Shown in pieces: positions 1-8,398 of a DNA stretch of 38,478 nucleotides. Made by a program: the position numbers and the translations under genes. The notes beneath the pieces were generated by a model. It was not told the DNA's origin and did no database searches. It saw only the letters and a program-made list of their open reading frames with translations. The stretch's first letter is position 1; each line of letters begins with the position of its first letter. Where the stretch lies: contig DATBFX010000017.1 in NCBI GenBank assembly GCA_036558305.1, positions 1-38,478 on the forward strand. Reading direction: 5' to 3'. This stretch comes from DATBFX01 sp036558305 (GTDB taxonomy: Bacteria > Chloroflexota > Chloroflexia > Thermomicrobiales > UBA6265).

Positions 1-99
1 GCAAGGCGGCAAGGGAGAGGCGAAGGGCGGCAAGGCGCCAGGTCTCTGATCCGTGTTCCATTCGTCCTCGCCGCCTTGCCGCCTTGCCGCCTCACGCCT
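1..99. repeat. Inverted repeat with 8-base tandem arms, cut by window start
   Basis: The first bases read as imperfect tandem copies of GCAAGGCG. Bases 70-99 carry the complementary unit GCCGCCTT twice and then once more in part. The two blocks can fold into a stem around a loop that includes GGTCTC. The left arm seems to continue beyond the window. It ends directly before the ribosome binding site of the first permease gene. The design matches the spacers at 15283-15351, 34020-34139 and 36029-36132, with a different unit. Confidence 0.6.
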
Positions 100-109
100 G
101 GAGACAACG

Positions 110-1057
110 ATGCAGACGATCGCTCCGAGCGGCCGGATCGCGGCGGCGCGCCCCATCGCCGGTACGCGCCGCCGCGATCTCCGCAAGGTCATCGCGGTCA
201 CCGCGTTTCTCCTGCCGGCCACCGCCGTCTACTCGCTCTTCGTCCTGTTTCCGATCGTGCAGGCCGGTTACTACGGACTCTACAAGTGGAAGGGGCTCGG
301 TCCGCTCACCAACTACGTCGGTCTCGGCAACTTCGATCGGGTGATCCACGACGAGGTCTTCCGTCGCGCCCTGGAACACAACCTAGTGATCCTGGCGCTG
401 TCGGTGACGATCCAGCTGCCGATCGCGCTCGGCTTGGCGCTGCTGGTCCGTCGCGGCATGCGCGGGCGCGCCTTTTTCCGCACCGTCTTCTTCCTGCCGT
501 ACGTCCTCTCCGAGGTCGTGACCGGACTCATCTGGTCGTTCATCTACCATCCCCAGTCGGGTCTCAACAGTCTGCTCGCGGCCATCCTCCCCGGCTACCA
601 TCCGCGAGGCTGGCTCGGCGACACCCGCACCGTTCTCCTCTGCATTTTCGTCGTGATCACCTGGAAATACCTCGGCTTCCACTTCATCCTCTACTTGGCC
701 GGTCTGCAAAACATCCCGCGCGAGTTGGAAGAGGCGGCACTCATCGACGGCGCGACCTCGAAGCGTGCCATCTGGGACGTGACGATCCCGCTCCTCGGGC
801 CGACCATCCGCCTCTCGGTCTTCCTCTCCGCCCTCGGCTCGCTCCAATTCTTCGATCTCGTCTGGGCGATGACCAAGGGCGGACCGGTCAATGCCAGCGA
901 GACGATGGCGACCTACATGTACAGTTTCGGCTTCCAGCGCTTCGCCCTCGGTTACGGCGCCGCCGTTTCCCTCGTCATCTTCGTCCTCTGCTTCGGGTTC
1001 TCGCTGCTCTACCAGGGCATCGTCATGCGCCGCGACTACGCCGCGCCGGCATCGTAG
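110..1057 (+). CDS. Carbohydrate ABC transporter permease (MalF/UgpA type)
   Basis: Inner-membrane permease subunit of a CUT1-type sugar importer, 315 residues, the usual size for the family. After a basic N-terminus there are about six hydrophobic segments. The cytoplasmic loop that contacts the ATPase is present as EEAALIDGATSKRAIWDVTIPLL, split here as EEAALIDGA followed by a run ending IPLL. The ATG at 110 is chosen because GGAGA lies 5 bases upstream; an in-frame ATG at 53 lies inside the repeat and lacks a site. The next permease starts 10 bases after the stop, so the two form a heterodimer in one operon. The binding protein is presumably upstream of the window. No ATPase is nearby, which is common for importers sharing an MsiK-like ATPase. 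Substrate cannot be read from the sequence. Confidence 0.93.
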   Translation: MQTIAPSGRIAAARPIAGTRRRDLRKVIAVTAFLLPATAVYSLFVLFPIVQAGYYGLYKWKGLGPLTNYVGLGNFDRVIHDEVFRRALEHNLVILALSVTIQLPIALGLALLVRRGMRGRAFFRTVFFLPYVLSEVVTGLIWSFIYHPQSGLNSLLAAILPGYHPRGWLGDTRTVLLCIFVVITWKYLGFHFILYLAGLQNIPRELEEAALIDGATSKRAIWDVTIPLLGPTIRLSVFLSALGSLQFFDLVWAMTKGGPVNASETMATYMYSFGFQRFALGYGAAVSLVIFVLCFGFSLLYQGIVMRRDYAAPAS

Positions 1058-1067
1058 GGGGATTGCG

Positions 1068-1925
1068 ATGGCAACCGCCGTGGCTCGCGCGACGAATCGC
1101 GCCAATCGGACCGCCTGGGCGGCGGTCCGCTACGCCATCTGCATCCTCGCCGCACTGATCATCCTCGTCCCGATCGTGCTGGCGATTGAGGGCGGTCTCA
1201 AGACCAACGCCCAACTCCTCGCCCGCCCCTTCTCGATCCCCGAACCGTTCGTCTGGTCGAATTACACGGATGTCCTTCGTTCGCGCACGTTCTGGCGGCA
1301 GTGCGCCAACAGTCTGCTCGTGATGGTGACGACGACGTTCCTCGTGCTCGGTCTCGCCAGCTCCGCAGCGTTCGTGTTCGCCCGCTTCTCCTTCCGCGGT
1401 CGCGAGCTCATCTTCACCTACTTCACCCTCGGTCTCCTCTTCCCCGCGGCCATCGCCATCCTGCCGCTCTATCTGCTGATCCGCCAACTCGGTCTGGTCG
1501 ACTCGCTCTGGGGCATCATCCTGCCCCAGGTCGCGTTCGGTCTCCCCTTCGGCGTCCTGATCATGCGCAACTTCTTCCTCGCCATCCCGGCCGAGTTGGA
1601 GGACGCCGCCTACGTCGACGGCGCGACGTCGTTCGAATTCTTCTGGCGCATCCTGATCCCGCTGGCCCGCCCCGGTCTCGCCGCCGTCGCCGTCCTGACC
1701 ATGGTGACGAGTTGGAACAACTTCTTCCTGCCCCTCGTCGTCCTCAACACCGACAAGCTCTGGACGCTCCCGCTCGGCGTCATGCAATTCCAGGGTCAAT
1801 ACGGCACCGACTGGGGCCGCGTCCTCGCCTTCGTCTCCCTCGCCCTCACCCCCGCCGTCGTCTTCTACCTCTTCGCCGAACGCCAAATCATCGCGGGACT
1901 GACGGCCGGCGCCGTGAAGGGGTAG
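1068..1925 (+). CDS. Carbohydrate ABC transporter permease (MalG/UgpE type)
   Basis: Second inner-membrane permease of the sugar importer, 285 residues. The start is the ATG at 1068, preceded by GGGGGA overlapping the stop of the first permease; frames open further upstream but would overlap the neighbour heavily. The EAA loop is clear (ELEDAAYVDGATSFEFF, then the IPLARPGLAAV stretch), and the C-terminus ends GLTAGAVKG as in MalG-type subunits. It faces the convergent P1 peptidase gene, with a large palindrome between them that probably ends transcription. No ATP-binding subunit follows. Confidence 0.94.
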   Translation: MATAVARATNRANRTAWAAVRYAICILAALIILVPIVLAIEGGLKTNAQLLARPFSIPEPFVWSNYTDVLRSRTFWRQCANSLLVMVTTTFLVLGLASSAAFVFARFSFRGRELIFTYFTLGLLFPAAIAILPLYLLIRQLGLVDSLWGIILPQVAFGLPFGVLIMRNFFLAIPAELEDAAYVDGATSFEFFWRILIPLARPGLAAVAVLTMVTSWNNFFLPLVVLNTDKLWTLPLGVMQFQGQYGTDWGRVLAFVSLALTPAVVFYLFAERQIIAGLTAGAVKG

Positions 1926-1975
1926 ATCAACTGCTATTTAGAGCGAGGTGCGGTGCAGTCAACTTGCCTCATCGC

Positions 1976-2051
1976 GTAGGGGCGGACCGCCGTGTCCGCC
2001 CTGCCACGAATACGCTCACCGAGGAGGGCGGACACGGCGGTCCGCCCCTAC
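1976..2051. repeat. Palindromic intergenic element, copy 1
   Basis: Two perfectly complementary 27-base arms (1976-2002 and 2025-2051) flank a 22-base loop. The left arm begins GTAGGGGCGGACCG and ends TGTCCGCCCT. Each arm also contains its own short inverted repeat (GGGCGGAC / GTCCGCCC), so it can fold as one long hairpin or two small ones, as REP/BIME elements do. Copies occur at 6964-7039 and 22860-22948. It lies between convergent genes, and the TAG stop of the minus-strand peptidase (2048-2050) is inside its right arm. Confidence 0.9.
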
Positions 2052-3097
2052 AACACACCTTTGAACCGCCGGCCCGCCTCCTCGACCGACGGCCACTCGC
2101 GGACTCCCGTCGTTTCCGCCGCCGCGTCGAGCACGGCGAGGACCATCGCGTCGGCCGCCGCCGCACCGACGAGATCGGTCAGATAGGCTCCGGTCGTCTC
2201 GGCCAGCGTCACGGCTCCATCGTTGGGTCGCAGCGCGAAGATCGTGTCGCCGTCGAGGGTCGTGTGCATCGGCCGGATCGCGCGGGCCAGTCCGTCGTGG
2301 GCGAGGTCGGCGACTTTGACGAGTTGGTGCTTGTCCAACTCGGCGTTGGTGGCGACGACGCCGAGGGTGGTGTTGGTGAGCGTCCGGGTATTGCCCGGCG
2401 TCTCGTCGCGCAGTTGGTACAGGATCGGGACGTCGAACCCGCCATCGATCGCGTAGAGGCGTCCGGTGACCGGGTGGATCAGCCCTCCCAACGAATTGAT
2501 CACGACGAGCGCCGCAACGACGAGACCGCCCGGCAGCACCAGCGAGGCGGTCCCCAATCCCCCCTTCGTGCGCACGCACCCCGGCCCCTTGCCGGCGGTC
2601 CCGCCCGTCCCGGCGCCAACGTTGCCCCGCGCGAACGGTCCGGTCGCGGCGACCGCCGCCGCCTTCTTGCCCCACTCGGCCGTCGGGTGGATCGTCGGGT
2701 CGCTCAGGTCGAGGTCGTAGATGACCGCGCCGGCCACGATCGGCAGCAGCGCCTGCCGCCGCCGCATTCCAACCCCCTCCTGCACCAGATACTCACCGAT
2801 CCCGGCGATCGCCCCCAAGCCGAAGAGGCTGCCTCCCGACAAACCGATCCCATGGACGAGTCCCCAGGTGCCGCCGGGTCCGAGGGCGTCGGTGTGGAGG
2901 GTGCCGGGATTGGCGCCGCGGACCGAGACACCGGCGGTCGCCCCGCCGCGACAGAGCACGGCGGTCACGCCGCGTTCGACCCGGTCGTGCGTGAAGTGTC
3001 CGACCTCGATCCCGGCGACGTCGGTCAGGGCATTGAGCGGCCCCGACGCGAGTTTGACGACCTCCACGGCACTGCGATCGACCACCCTCGCCTCCAC
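2048..3097 (-). CDS. P1 family peptidase (DmpA/NylC-like self-processing amidohydrolase)
   Basis: 349 residues, matching the P1 (DmpA/NylC) family of N-terminal-nucleophile-like hydrolases that cleave themselves into two chains and act on amides or N-terminal residues. Visible signatures are the glycine-rich GNVGAGTGGTAGK at about 158-170, KGGLGTAS at 178-185, and TNTTLGVVATNA at 241-252. By analogy with NylC, self-cleavage would fall between Asn242 and Thr243, leaving Thr243 as nucleophile. No signal peptide, so cytoplasmic. The GTG at 3097 gives the full frame; a GTG at 3085, five bases after GGAGG, is an alternative. The stop codon lies in the palindromic element. Substrate is unknown (beta-aminopeptidase, D-esterase and nylon oligomer hydrolase activities all occur in the family). 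Confidence 0.9.
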   Translation of the reverse strand: MEARVVDRSAVEVVKLASGPLNALTDVAGIEVGHFTHDRVERGVTAVLCRGGATAGVSVRGANPGTLHTDALGPGGTWGLVHGIGLSGGSLFGLGAIAGIGEYLVQEGVGMRRRQALLPIVAGAVIYDLDLSDPTIHPTAEWGKKAAAVAATGPFARGNVGAGTGGTAGKGPGCVRTKGGLGTASLVLPGGLVVAALVVINSLGGLIHPVTGRLYAIDGGFDVPILYQLRDETPGNTRTLTNTTLGVVATNAELDKHQLVKVADLAHDGLARAIRPMHTTLDGDTIFALRPNDGAVTLAETTGAYLTDLVGAAAADAMVLAVLDAAAETTGVREWPSVEEAGRRFKGVL

Positions 3098-3150
3098 CCA
3101 TACCGAATGCGAATCCGCCGATCTCGCCGCCCCTCCGAAGCCGGGCGCGC

Positions 3151-3179
3151 TTGACAGTCCCAGGGACGGTTCGTATCGT
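3151..3179 (+). promoter_or_regulatory. Sigma70-type promoter for the peptide importer
   Basis: TTGACA at 3151-3156, a 17-base spacer, then TATCGT at 3174-3179. The -35 hexamer is a perfect consensus and the spacing is optimal. Transcription would begin near 3186, about 50 bases before the ATG at 3235. A second TTGACA at 3210-3215 has no room for a -10 before the start codon. Confidence 0.6.
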
Positions 3180-3234
3180 ACTCTACCTTTTCGGAGTTCT
3201 CGGAAAGGATTGACACGATCGAGGAGGAGCCAAC

Positions 3235-4911
3235 ATGGGCGCGGATACCGGCGAAGTGGTGACGGGGTTGACCGCGTCGAGGAGGGCGCTCCTCAAAGCC
3301 GGCGTTTTCGGAGCGGTCGGGACGGCTTGGACCGCGTCGTCCTGGCGACGGGCGCTCGCCTCCCCCGCCGTGCAGGCCGCGGGCGGTCAACTCGTGATCG
3401 CCAAACCGTACGAGATCACCGGTTTCGATCCGATGACCGAGGCCAACCAGACCTCCTGGGAGATCCAGGCCCTCGTCTACGAGTCGCTGGTCTGGCTGGA
3501 CGACAACCTCGGCGCCATTCCCGGTCTGGCAGAGTCGTGGGACACCCCGGACGACCACACCTACGTCTTCCACCTCCGCCAGGGCGTGAAATTCCACAAC
3601 GGGCGCGAGATGACCGCCGACGACGTCGTCTTCAGCCTGCAACGCGTCGTCACCGATCCGACCTCGTGGTGGAACGTCAAAATGGGTCCGGTCTCCGCCG
3701 CCGACCCGTCGGTCGCCGCCACGGCGCAGGCCCTCGGCTCGCCGGTGCCAGGTCCCACGGTCGGACTCACCTTCGAGGCGACCGGACCGTACGAAGTGAC
3801 CGCGCGGTTGACCGAACCCTACGCGCCGTTCCTCTACTCACTGACGGGAACGCCAACGTCGATCCTGCCGGCGCAAGAGGTTCAGAGCGGTGCCCTCGAT
3901 CTCACGACGCAGATGCTCGGCACCGGCCCCTTCAAGGTCGCCGACCACTCCGAGGGGCAGCAGTGGACACTCGCCAAGCACACCGAGTACTGGCAGCAGG
4001 GCAAACCGGGTCTTGATCAGGTCGTCTGGAAGATCATGAACGACGAGTCGGCCCGCGTCGCCTCGCTCCGCACCGGCGAAATTCAACTTGCCTTCTTCGA
4101 AAACGCCAAACTGCTCGATCTCCTGGCGAACGACTCGACGGTGACGACCCTGGCGCAGACGACCACCAACTCCTACATCCTTTTCGTCAACGGCCAGATC
4201 CAGGAATTGAGCGACGAGCGCGTCCGCCAGGCGATCTCGCTCGCGGTCGATCGCGAGCAGATGCGCGATCTGGCGCTCTTCGGCAAGGCCTCGGTCTCGG
4301 GTCCGATCCCCGCCGGGTTTACCTCGCTCGCGTCGCCGATCGCAGAGGTGCCGTTCTACACCCGCGACGTCGCCCAGGCGAAGCAACTCCTCTCCGACGC
4401 CGGTTTCGGGAACGGTCTCAAGTTGACCGTGATCGTCACGCCGGACCTACCGGCGACGGTGTTAATGGCCCAATTGATGAAGGCCCAACTCGCCGAGGCC
4501 GGGATCGATCTGGAGATCGCCCAGCGCGACCTTTCGACCTTCGTCAACGAATACGCGGTCGAGGGCACCTCCCAACTCGCCATCTCCTGGTGGGCCGGCT
4601 ACAGCGATCCCTACCTGATCCTGATCTCGCTCTCCTCCACCTCCTTCGGGCCGATCATCGGTCTCAACGATCCGGCGATCGACGACCTGATCAAGCGATC
4701 GGGACAGGAGACCGACCCCACGGCCCGCCTCCAGGTGCTGCACGATCTCGAAGCGGCGATCGCCACCGCCGCCAACTTCCAGCCACTGATCACCCGCAAC
4801 AACCTCATCGCCTACCGAAACGATCTTCTCGGCGGGGTCGCCTTCGCCGCCGCCGAGGGGTTCGGGCTGCCGCTCTGGCACAACGTCGTCGACATCACGC
4901 GCACGCAGTAG
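3235..4911 (+). CDS. ABC transporter substrate-binding protein, family 5, Tat-exported
   Basis: Extracytoplasmic binding protein of the peptide/opine/nickel class (SBP_bac_5, DppA/OppA-like), 558 residues. The N-terminus has a twin-arginine motif SRRALLKAG (Arg16-Arg17), then a hydrophobic stretch and a likely cleavage site near residues 42-50, so export is by the Tat route in a folded state. Family hallmarks include YESLVWLDDNLGAIPGLAESW and HLRQGVKFHNGREMTADDVVFSLQR (given here as separate recognisable parts of 60-125) and a later VRQAISLAVDRE block. The ATG follows GGAGGAG with good spacing, and a consensus promoter lies upstream. The two permeases follow on the same strand. No ATPases are present, so those must be encoded elsewhere. 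The ligand (peptide, sugar oligomer or other) cannot be assigned. Confidence 0.93.
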   Translation: MGADTGEVVTGLTASRRALLKAGVFGAVGTAWTASSWRRALASPAVQAAGGQLVIAKPYEITGFDPMTEANQTSWEIQALVYESLVWLDDNLGAIPGLAESWDTPDDHTYVFHLRQGVKFHNGREMTADDVVFSLQRVVTDPTSWWNVKMGPVSAADPSVAATAQALGSPVPGPTVGLTFEATGPYEVTARLTEPYAPFLYSLTGTPTSILPAQEVQSGALDLTTQMLGTGPFKVADHSEGQQWTLAKHTEYWQQGKPGLDQVVWKIMNDESARVASLRTGEIQLAFFENAKLLDLLANDSTVTTLAQTTTNSYILFVNGQIQELSDERVRQAISLAVDREQMRDLALFGKASVSGPIPAGFTSLASPIAEVPFYTRDVAQAKQLLSDAGFGNGLKLTVIVTPDLPATVLMAQLMKAQLAEAGIDLEIAQRDLSTFVNEYAVEGTSQLAISWWAGYSDPYLILISLSSTSFGPIIGLNDPAIDDLIKRSGQETDPTARLQVLHDLEAAIATAANFQPLITRNNLIAYRNDLLGGVAFAAAEGFGLPLWHNVVDITRTQ

Positions 4912-4974
4912 CTTGCACGGTCGGGCGTTGCCCACGCCCCTCCTCCGACTCGGGCGGGCAGGAAACGAGTCCAG

Positions 4975-5922
4975 ATGCTTCGCTACGTCGCCAGGCGGAT
5001 CGCGATCGCGATCCTGACGGTCTTCGGTGTCTCCCTCATCGTCTTCTTCGCGATGCGGATCGTACCGGGAGGAATCGTCGAGACGCTCGGCGGCCCGTCG
5101 GTCGTCCAGTCGCCGGGGCTCTACGCGCGGCTTCAGCACAAGTACGGGCTCGACAAACCGCTGGTCGTCCAGTACGGGCTCTGGCTGCGCAACGCGCTGC
5201 GGGGCGATCTCGGCGAATCGCTCGGCACGCGCGCCTCGGTCTCGCACGAGATCGTCCACCGCATCGGCGTGACCACCGAATTGACGCTGCTGGCCACCCT
5301 CCTCTCGGTGCTGGTCGGGGTTCCCGCCGGCGTTTTTGCCGCGATGCGCCGGGGATCGATCCCCGACGTGGCGACCCGTTCGATCGCCCTCGTCGGCTTC
5401 TCGGTCCCCGACTTCGTGCTCGGTACCGTGCTGATCTGGTTCGTCTCGACCCGCCACATCGGACTTCCCGTCTCCGGTTACGTCCCACCCAGCGACGGCA
5501 TCGGGGCTCACCTCCGCTCGATGCTGCTGCCGACGATCTCGCTCGGCGTCATCATCACCGCCGTCGTCCTGCGCGTCGTCCGGGCGAGCGTGGCCGAGGT
5601 CCTGGCCGAACCCTACGTCGTTACCGCGCGGGCCAAGGGGCTGCACCCCAACCTGGTCGCGCGCCGCCACGTCCTGCGAGCGGCGCTCATCCCGCTGATC
5701 ACCATCGTCGGCATCAACACCGGCTACCTCTTGAGCGGCGCGGTCATCATCGAGGAACTCTTCTCCCTCCCCGGTGTCGGTCGCTACGCCTACCAGGGGA
5801 TCATCAACCGGGATTATCCCGTCGCCCAGGGCACCGTCATCGCCGGCGCCTTGCTCTTCATCCTGGCGAACCTCGTCGCCGACCTCCTCTACGCCGTCGT
5901 CGACCCCCGGATCAAGTACTGA
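4975..5922 (+). CDS. ABC transporter permease, DppB/OppB type
   Basis: Inner-membrane permease of the peptide-type importer, 315 residues. It begins MLRYVARRIAIAILTVFGVS, the standard DppB start with the first membrane helix. The family's periplasmic loop LGLDKPL-like segment appears as YGLDKPLVVQYGLWL, and the ATPase-contact loop includes VVTARAKGLHPN and RHVLRAALIPLI. It ends DLLYAVVDPRIKY, typical of the family. It starts 63 bases after the binding-protein gene and is followed 47 bases later by the second permease. Confidence 0.95.
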   Translation: MLRYVARRIAIAILTVFGVSLIVFFAMRIVPGGIVETLGGPSVVQSPGLYARLQHKYGLDKPLVVQYGLWLRNALRGDLGESLGTRASVSHEIVHRIGVTTELTLLATLLSVLVGVPAGVFAAMRRGSIPDVATRSIALVGFSVPDFVLGTVLIWFVSTRHIGLPVSGYVPPSDGIGAHLRSMLLPTISLGVIITAVVLRVVRASVAEVLAEPYVVTARAKGLHPNLVARRHVLRAALIPLITIVGINTGYLLSGAVIIEELFSLPGVGRYAYQGIINRDYPVAQGTVIAGALLFILANLVADLLYAVVDPRIKY

Positions 5923-5969
5923 TCGGAGTCACAGAGAGGGATGGCACATCCCGCGCACGGGTCTCCAGC

Positions 5970-6884
5970 ATGGCAGAGTTAGAGCGGGACGCCGCGGTAC
6001 CTCTTGCGCCGCGCACCGATCTCTCGTTCGAGCGATTGGCCCGCTCGCACCGGTTCACGCTTCGCGGGTTCGTCCAACGCAGCCCGGTCGGCGCCGTTGC
6101 CGCCGCCTTCCTCCTGCTCGCCCTGGCGGTCGCCCTCCTCGGCCCGCTCGTCGGCACCGGCGATCCCGAACAGATGGACCCGATCGCCACCTTTGCCCCA
6201 CCCTCGCGGACCTACCCCATGGGCACCGATTACCTGGGTCGCAGCGTGCTCGCCCGCCTCGTCGCCGGCCTGCGCATCTCGCTGGCGCTCGCCGTGCTGT
6301 CGGCTCTGCTGGCGGCGGCTCTGGGGGCGGTGCTCGGACTCGTCGCCGGCTATTTCGGCGGCGCACTCGACGAGATCATCATGCGTCTGGTCGATTTCAT
6401 CTTCGCCTTCCCAACCTTGCTCCTCGCCTTACTGGTGATCGTCGTCTCGGGACCGGGAATCCGCGGCGTCGTCATCACGATCGTGATCGTCACCATCCCC
6501 ATCTTCAGCCGCGTCGCGCGCGGCCCAACGCTGAGTATCCGCCACACCGAGTACACCATCGCCGCCCGCGTCCTCGGCGCCTCACCGGCGCGCGTCCTCT
6601 TCCGCCACGTCCTCCCCAACGTCTCGACCCCGCTCCTGGTCCAACTGACCTTCACCCTCTCCGGCGCCCTCATCGCCGAGGGAGCCTTGAGTTTCCTGGG
6701 ACTCGGCGTCCAACCCCCGAACCCCTCCCTCGGCTCCCTCCTCCGCGACGGCAAGACCTACATGGAACTCGCCCCCTGGACCATGCTCTTCCCCGCCGTC
6801 ACCCTCTCCGCCCTCATCCTCGCCGTCAACCTCCTCGGCGACGAACTCCAAACGCTGACCGATCCCCGGCTGCGGGGCAGGTAG
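5970..6884 (+). CDS. ABC transporter permease, DppC/OppC type
   Basis: Second permease of the peptide-type importer, 304 residues. It has the OppC N-terminal segment (FERLARSHRFTLRGFVQRSPVGAV region), then a first helix. The periplasmic motif PMGTDYLGRSVLARL is near 80-95. Further hallmarks are YTIAARVLGASPARVLFRHVLPN and a C-terminus ending DELQTLTDPRLRGR. The ATG at 5970 is the only good in-frame start after the previous gene; its ribosome binding site is weak, so translation may depend on coupling. DppD/DppF-type ATPase genes do not follow. Confidence 0.94.
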   Translation: MAELERDAAVPLAPRTDLSFERLARSHRFTLRGFVQRSPVGAVAAAFLLLALAVALLGPLVGTGDPEQMDPIATFAPPSRTYPMGTDYLGRSVLARLVAGLRISLALAVLSALLAAALGAVLGLVAGYFGGALDEIIMRLVDFIFAFPTLLLALLVIVVSGPGIRGVVITIVIVTIPIFSRVARGPTLSIRHTEYTIAARVLGASPARVLFRHVLPNVSTPLLVQLTFTLSGALIAEGALSFLGLGVQPPNPSLGSLLRDGKTYMELAPWTMLFPAVTLSALILAVNLLGDELQTLTDPRLRGR

Positions 6885-6932
6885 CGGCCGCCGTTCGGGA
6901 CCGAAGCGCCGGACGTGCGTCGTTTTTGGAGC
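6885..6932 (+). terminator. Weak terminator candidate after the peptide importer
   Basis: Just after the permease stop there is an imperfect G+C-rich hairpin (TTCGG at 6894-6898 pairing with CCGAA at 6901-6905, with partly paired flanks), and a run of five T at 6922-6926 or close by. The stem is short and the T run is some bases away, so support is weak. The palindromic element downstream may do the work instead. Confidence 0.25.
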
Positions 6933-6963
6933 CTCTTGAACAGGAGCCGCACCACGTCGTTCG

Positions 6964-7039
6964 TAGGGGCGGACCGCCGTGTCCGCCCTCGTCGCATGTT
7001 GCTCACGTGGCAGGGCGGACACGGCCGTCCGCCCCTACA
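6964..7039. repeat. Palindromic intergenic element, copy 2
   Basis: Left arm 6964-6990 is identical to the left arm of copy 1 (begins GTAGGGGCGGACCG). Right arm 7013-7039 is its complement with one mismatch. The 22-base loop differs in sequence but not in length. Again it lies between convergent genes (permease on plus, DUF433 on minus). Confidence 0.9.
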
Positions 7040-7127
7040 AGGCAACAGACCATTTTTCTTGCAATTCGCTCTTTGGCACTACGATGGACGAATTCGACTG
7101 TTACCACCATCGACCAGGTCCCGAATC

Positions 7128-7454
7128 CTACCCATGCCGGAGCAACTTGAGCTTTTGCTGCAACAGGCTGGGACCCTGCTTTCGCCTCATCTCTTCGGCG
7201 TAGGCCTCATCTGCTGCCATCTTCGCTTCGAGTTCATCCCGGTGGTCCCAGTAGTAAGCGAGGGCGGCGTGGACATCGGCACGGGTGATCGTCGGAAACT
7301 GCTCAACGATCTCGTCGACCGACATCCCTTGCTTCTCGTGCCATTCCACGACGTCTACGACCCGAATTTGATGACCGACGATCCGCGCCTTCGGTCCGCC
7401 CGCCCCTTGCACGATTTCGATGTGTTCGCGGATCACGTCCACCGTTGCCATCAT
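7128..7454 (-). CDS. DUF433 domain protein (orphan antitoxin-like)
   Basis: 108 residues with the DUF433 pattern: an N-terminal strand region (HIEIVQGAGGPKARIVGHQIRV), then a small helical DNA-binding-like domain VVEWHEKQGMSVDEIVEQFP and ADVHAALAYYWDHRDELEAKM. DUF433 proteins are usually antitoxins paired with a DUF5615/Mut7-C PIN-like toxin encoded directly downstream. Here the downstream 85 bases hold no such gene and are followed by a palindromic element, so the protein looks solitary. Two ATGs in a row (7454 and 7451) could start it; neither has a strong ribosome binding site. It starts 20 bases downstream of the SDR stop and could share its transcript. Confidence 0.85.
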   Translation of the reverse strand: MMATVDVIREHIEIVQGAGGPKARIVGHQIRVVDVVEWHEKQGMSVDEIVEQFPTITRADVHAALAYYWDHRDELEAKMAADEAYAEEMRRKQGPSLLQQKLKLLRHG

Positions 7455-7473
7455 TCACCGCTTTTCGCACTCG

Positions 7474-8268
7474 TCACAGCAAACTCTTCACCACTCCGCC
7501 GTCCACCTGCACCGTCACCCCGGTCACGTACGACGCCGCCGGCGAGGCGAAAAACACCACGACGTTGGCGAACTCCTGCGGGTTGCCGAGGCGACCCATC
7601 GGGATCGCCTTCGCGTCGTCGGCGATGATCTCGTCCATCGTCTTGCCGCTCTCCTGCGCCCGCTTTTCGGCCAGCGAGGTGATCCGGTCGGTCAGGGTCG
7701 AACCGGGGCAGACGTTGTTGATGCGGATGTTCTTTTCCGCGTATTCGAGCGACATCGACTTGGCGAGACCGATCACCGCCGTCCGCGCCGTGTTGGAGAG
7801 AATCAGGTGACCGATCGGCTGCTTCACCGACGTCGAGACGATGTTCGTGATGCTGCCGCCGCCGCGCGCTTCCAGGTGCGGGATCGCCGCCCGCGACAAC
7901 CGGAGCGTGCTCATCAAGTTCAGGTTGACCGCGTTCAGCCACGGCGCGTCGTCGGGAAACGTCGAGAAGGTTCCCGGCGGCGGTCCGCCCGCATTGCAGA
8001 CCAGGATGTCGAGACCGCCGCGTTGCCGGACCGTCTCGTCGATCAAGCGTTGGACGTCGGCCGGGTTACCCATGTCGCCCGGCACCTCGATCACGTCGCC
8101 GCCCGTTTCGTCGCGGATCGCCTGCGCCGTTTTCGCCAGGGTCGCGGCGTCGCGGGCGTTGACCGTGACCAATGCCCCCTCGCGCGCGAGCGTCGCCGCC
8201 GTCGCCCGCCCGAGTCCCTTGCTCGACGCCGCCACGATCGCCACTTTGCCCTTCAACCCGAGGTCCAT
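7474..8268 (-). CDS. SDR family oxidoreductase, atypical active site
   Basis: 264-residue classical-size short-chain dehydrogenase, annotated in relatives as 3-oxoacyl-ACP-reductase-like. The cofactor loop reads AASSKGLG at 13-20, the CNAG motif is at 91-94, and the C-terminal VTGVTVQVDGG is normal. The catalytic Ser is at 145 (13 residues before the Tyr position, as expected), but the YxxxK pair is replaced: Ser158 stands at the Tyr position and Arg162 at the Lys position (SNTAR). It may not be a normal hydride-transfer reductase. The ATG at 8268 follows GGGAGGGA; an in-frame start at 8307 adds 13 unsupported residues. It faces away from the toxin-antitoxin pair. Confidence 0.88.
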   Translation of the reverse strand: MDLGLKGKVAIVAASSKGLGRATAATLAREGALVTVNARDAATLAKTAQAIRDETGGDVIEVPGDMGNPADVQRLIDETVRQRGGLDILVCNAGGPPPGTFSTFPDDAPWLNAVNLNLMSTLRLSRAAIPHLEARGGGSITNIVSTSVKQPIGHLILSNTARTAVIGLAKSMSLEYAEKNIRINNVCPGSTLTDRITSLAEKRAQESGKTMDEIIADDAKAIPMGRLGNPQEFANVVVFFASPAASYVTGVTVQVDGGVVKSLL

Positions 8269-8398
8269 TGGAATCCCTCCCCATGCCAACGTGCGATTTG
8301 CCGCCACAGGCGCGCCATTTTAGACCTTCCCCGGCCAGACGCGACGCGCGGGCAATGCGCCCACGGCAATGCACGCCGCGCGGACGCACGCGTTGCTC

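Noticed and set aside
3210..3215. Second TTGACA just before the binding-protein gene
   Set aside because: A -10 at normal spacing would fall in the start codon, so it cannot serve that gene; the TTGACA at 3151 has a proper -10.
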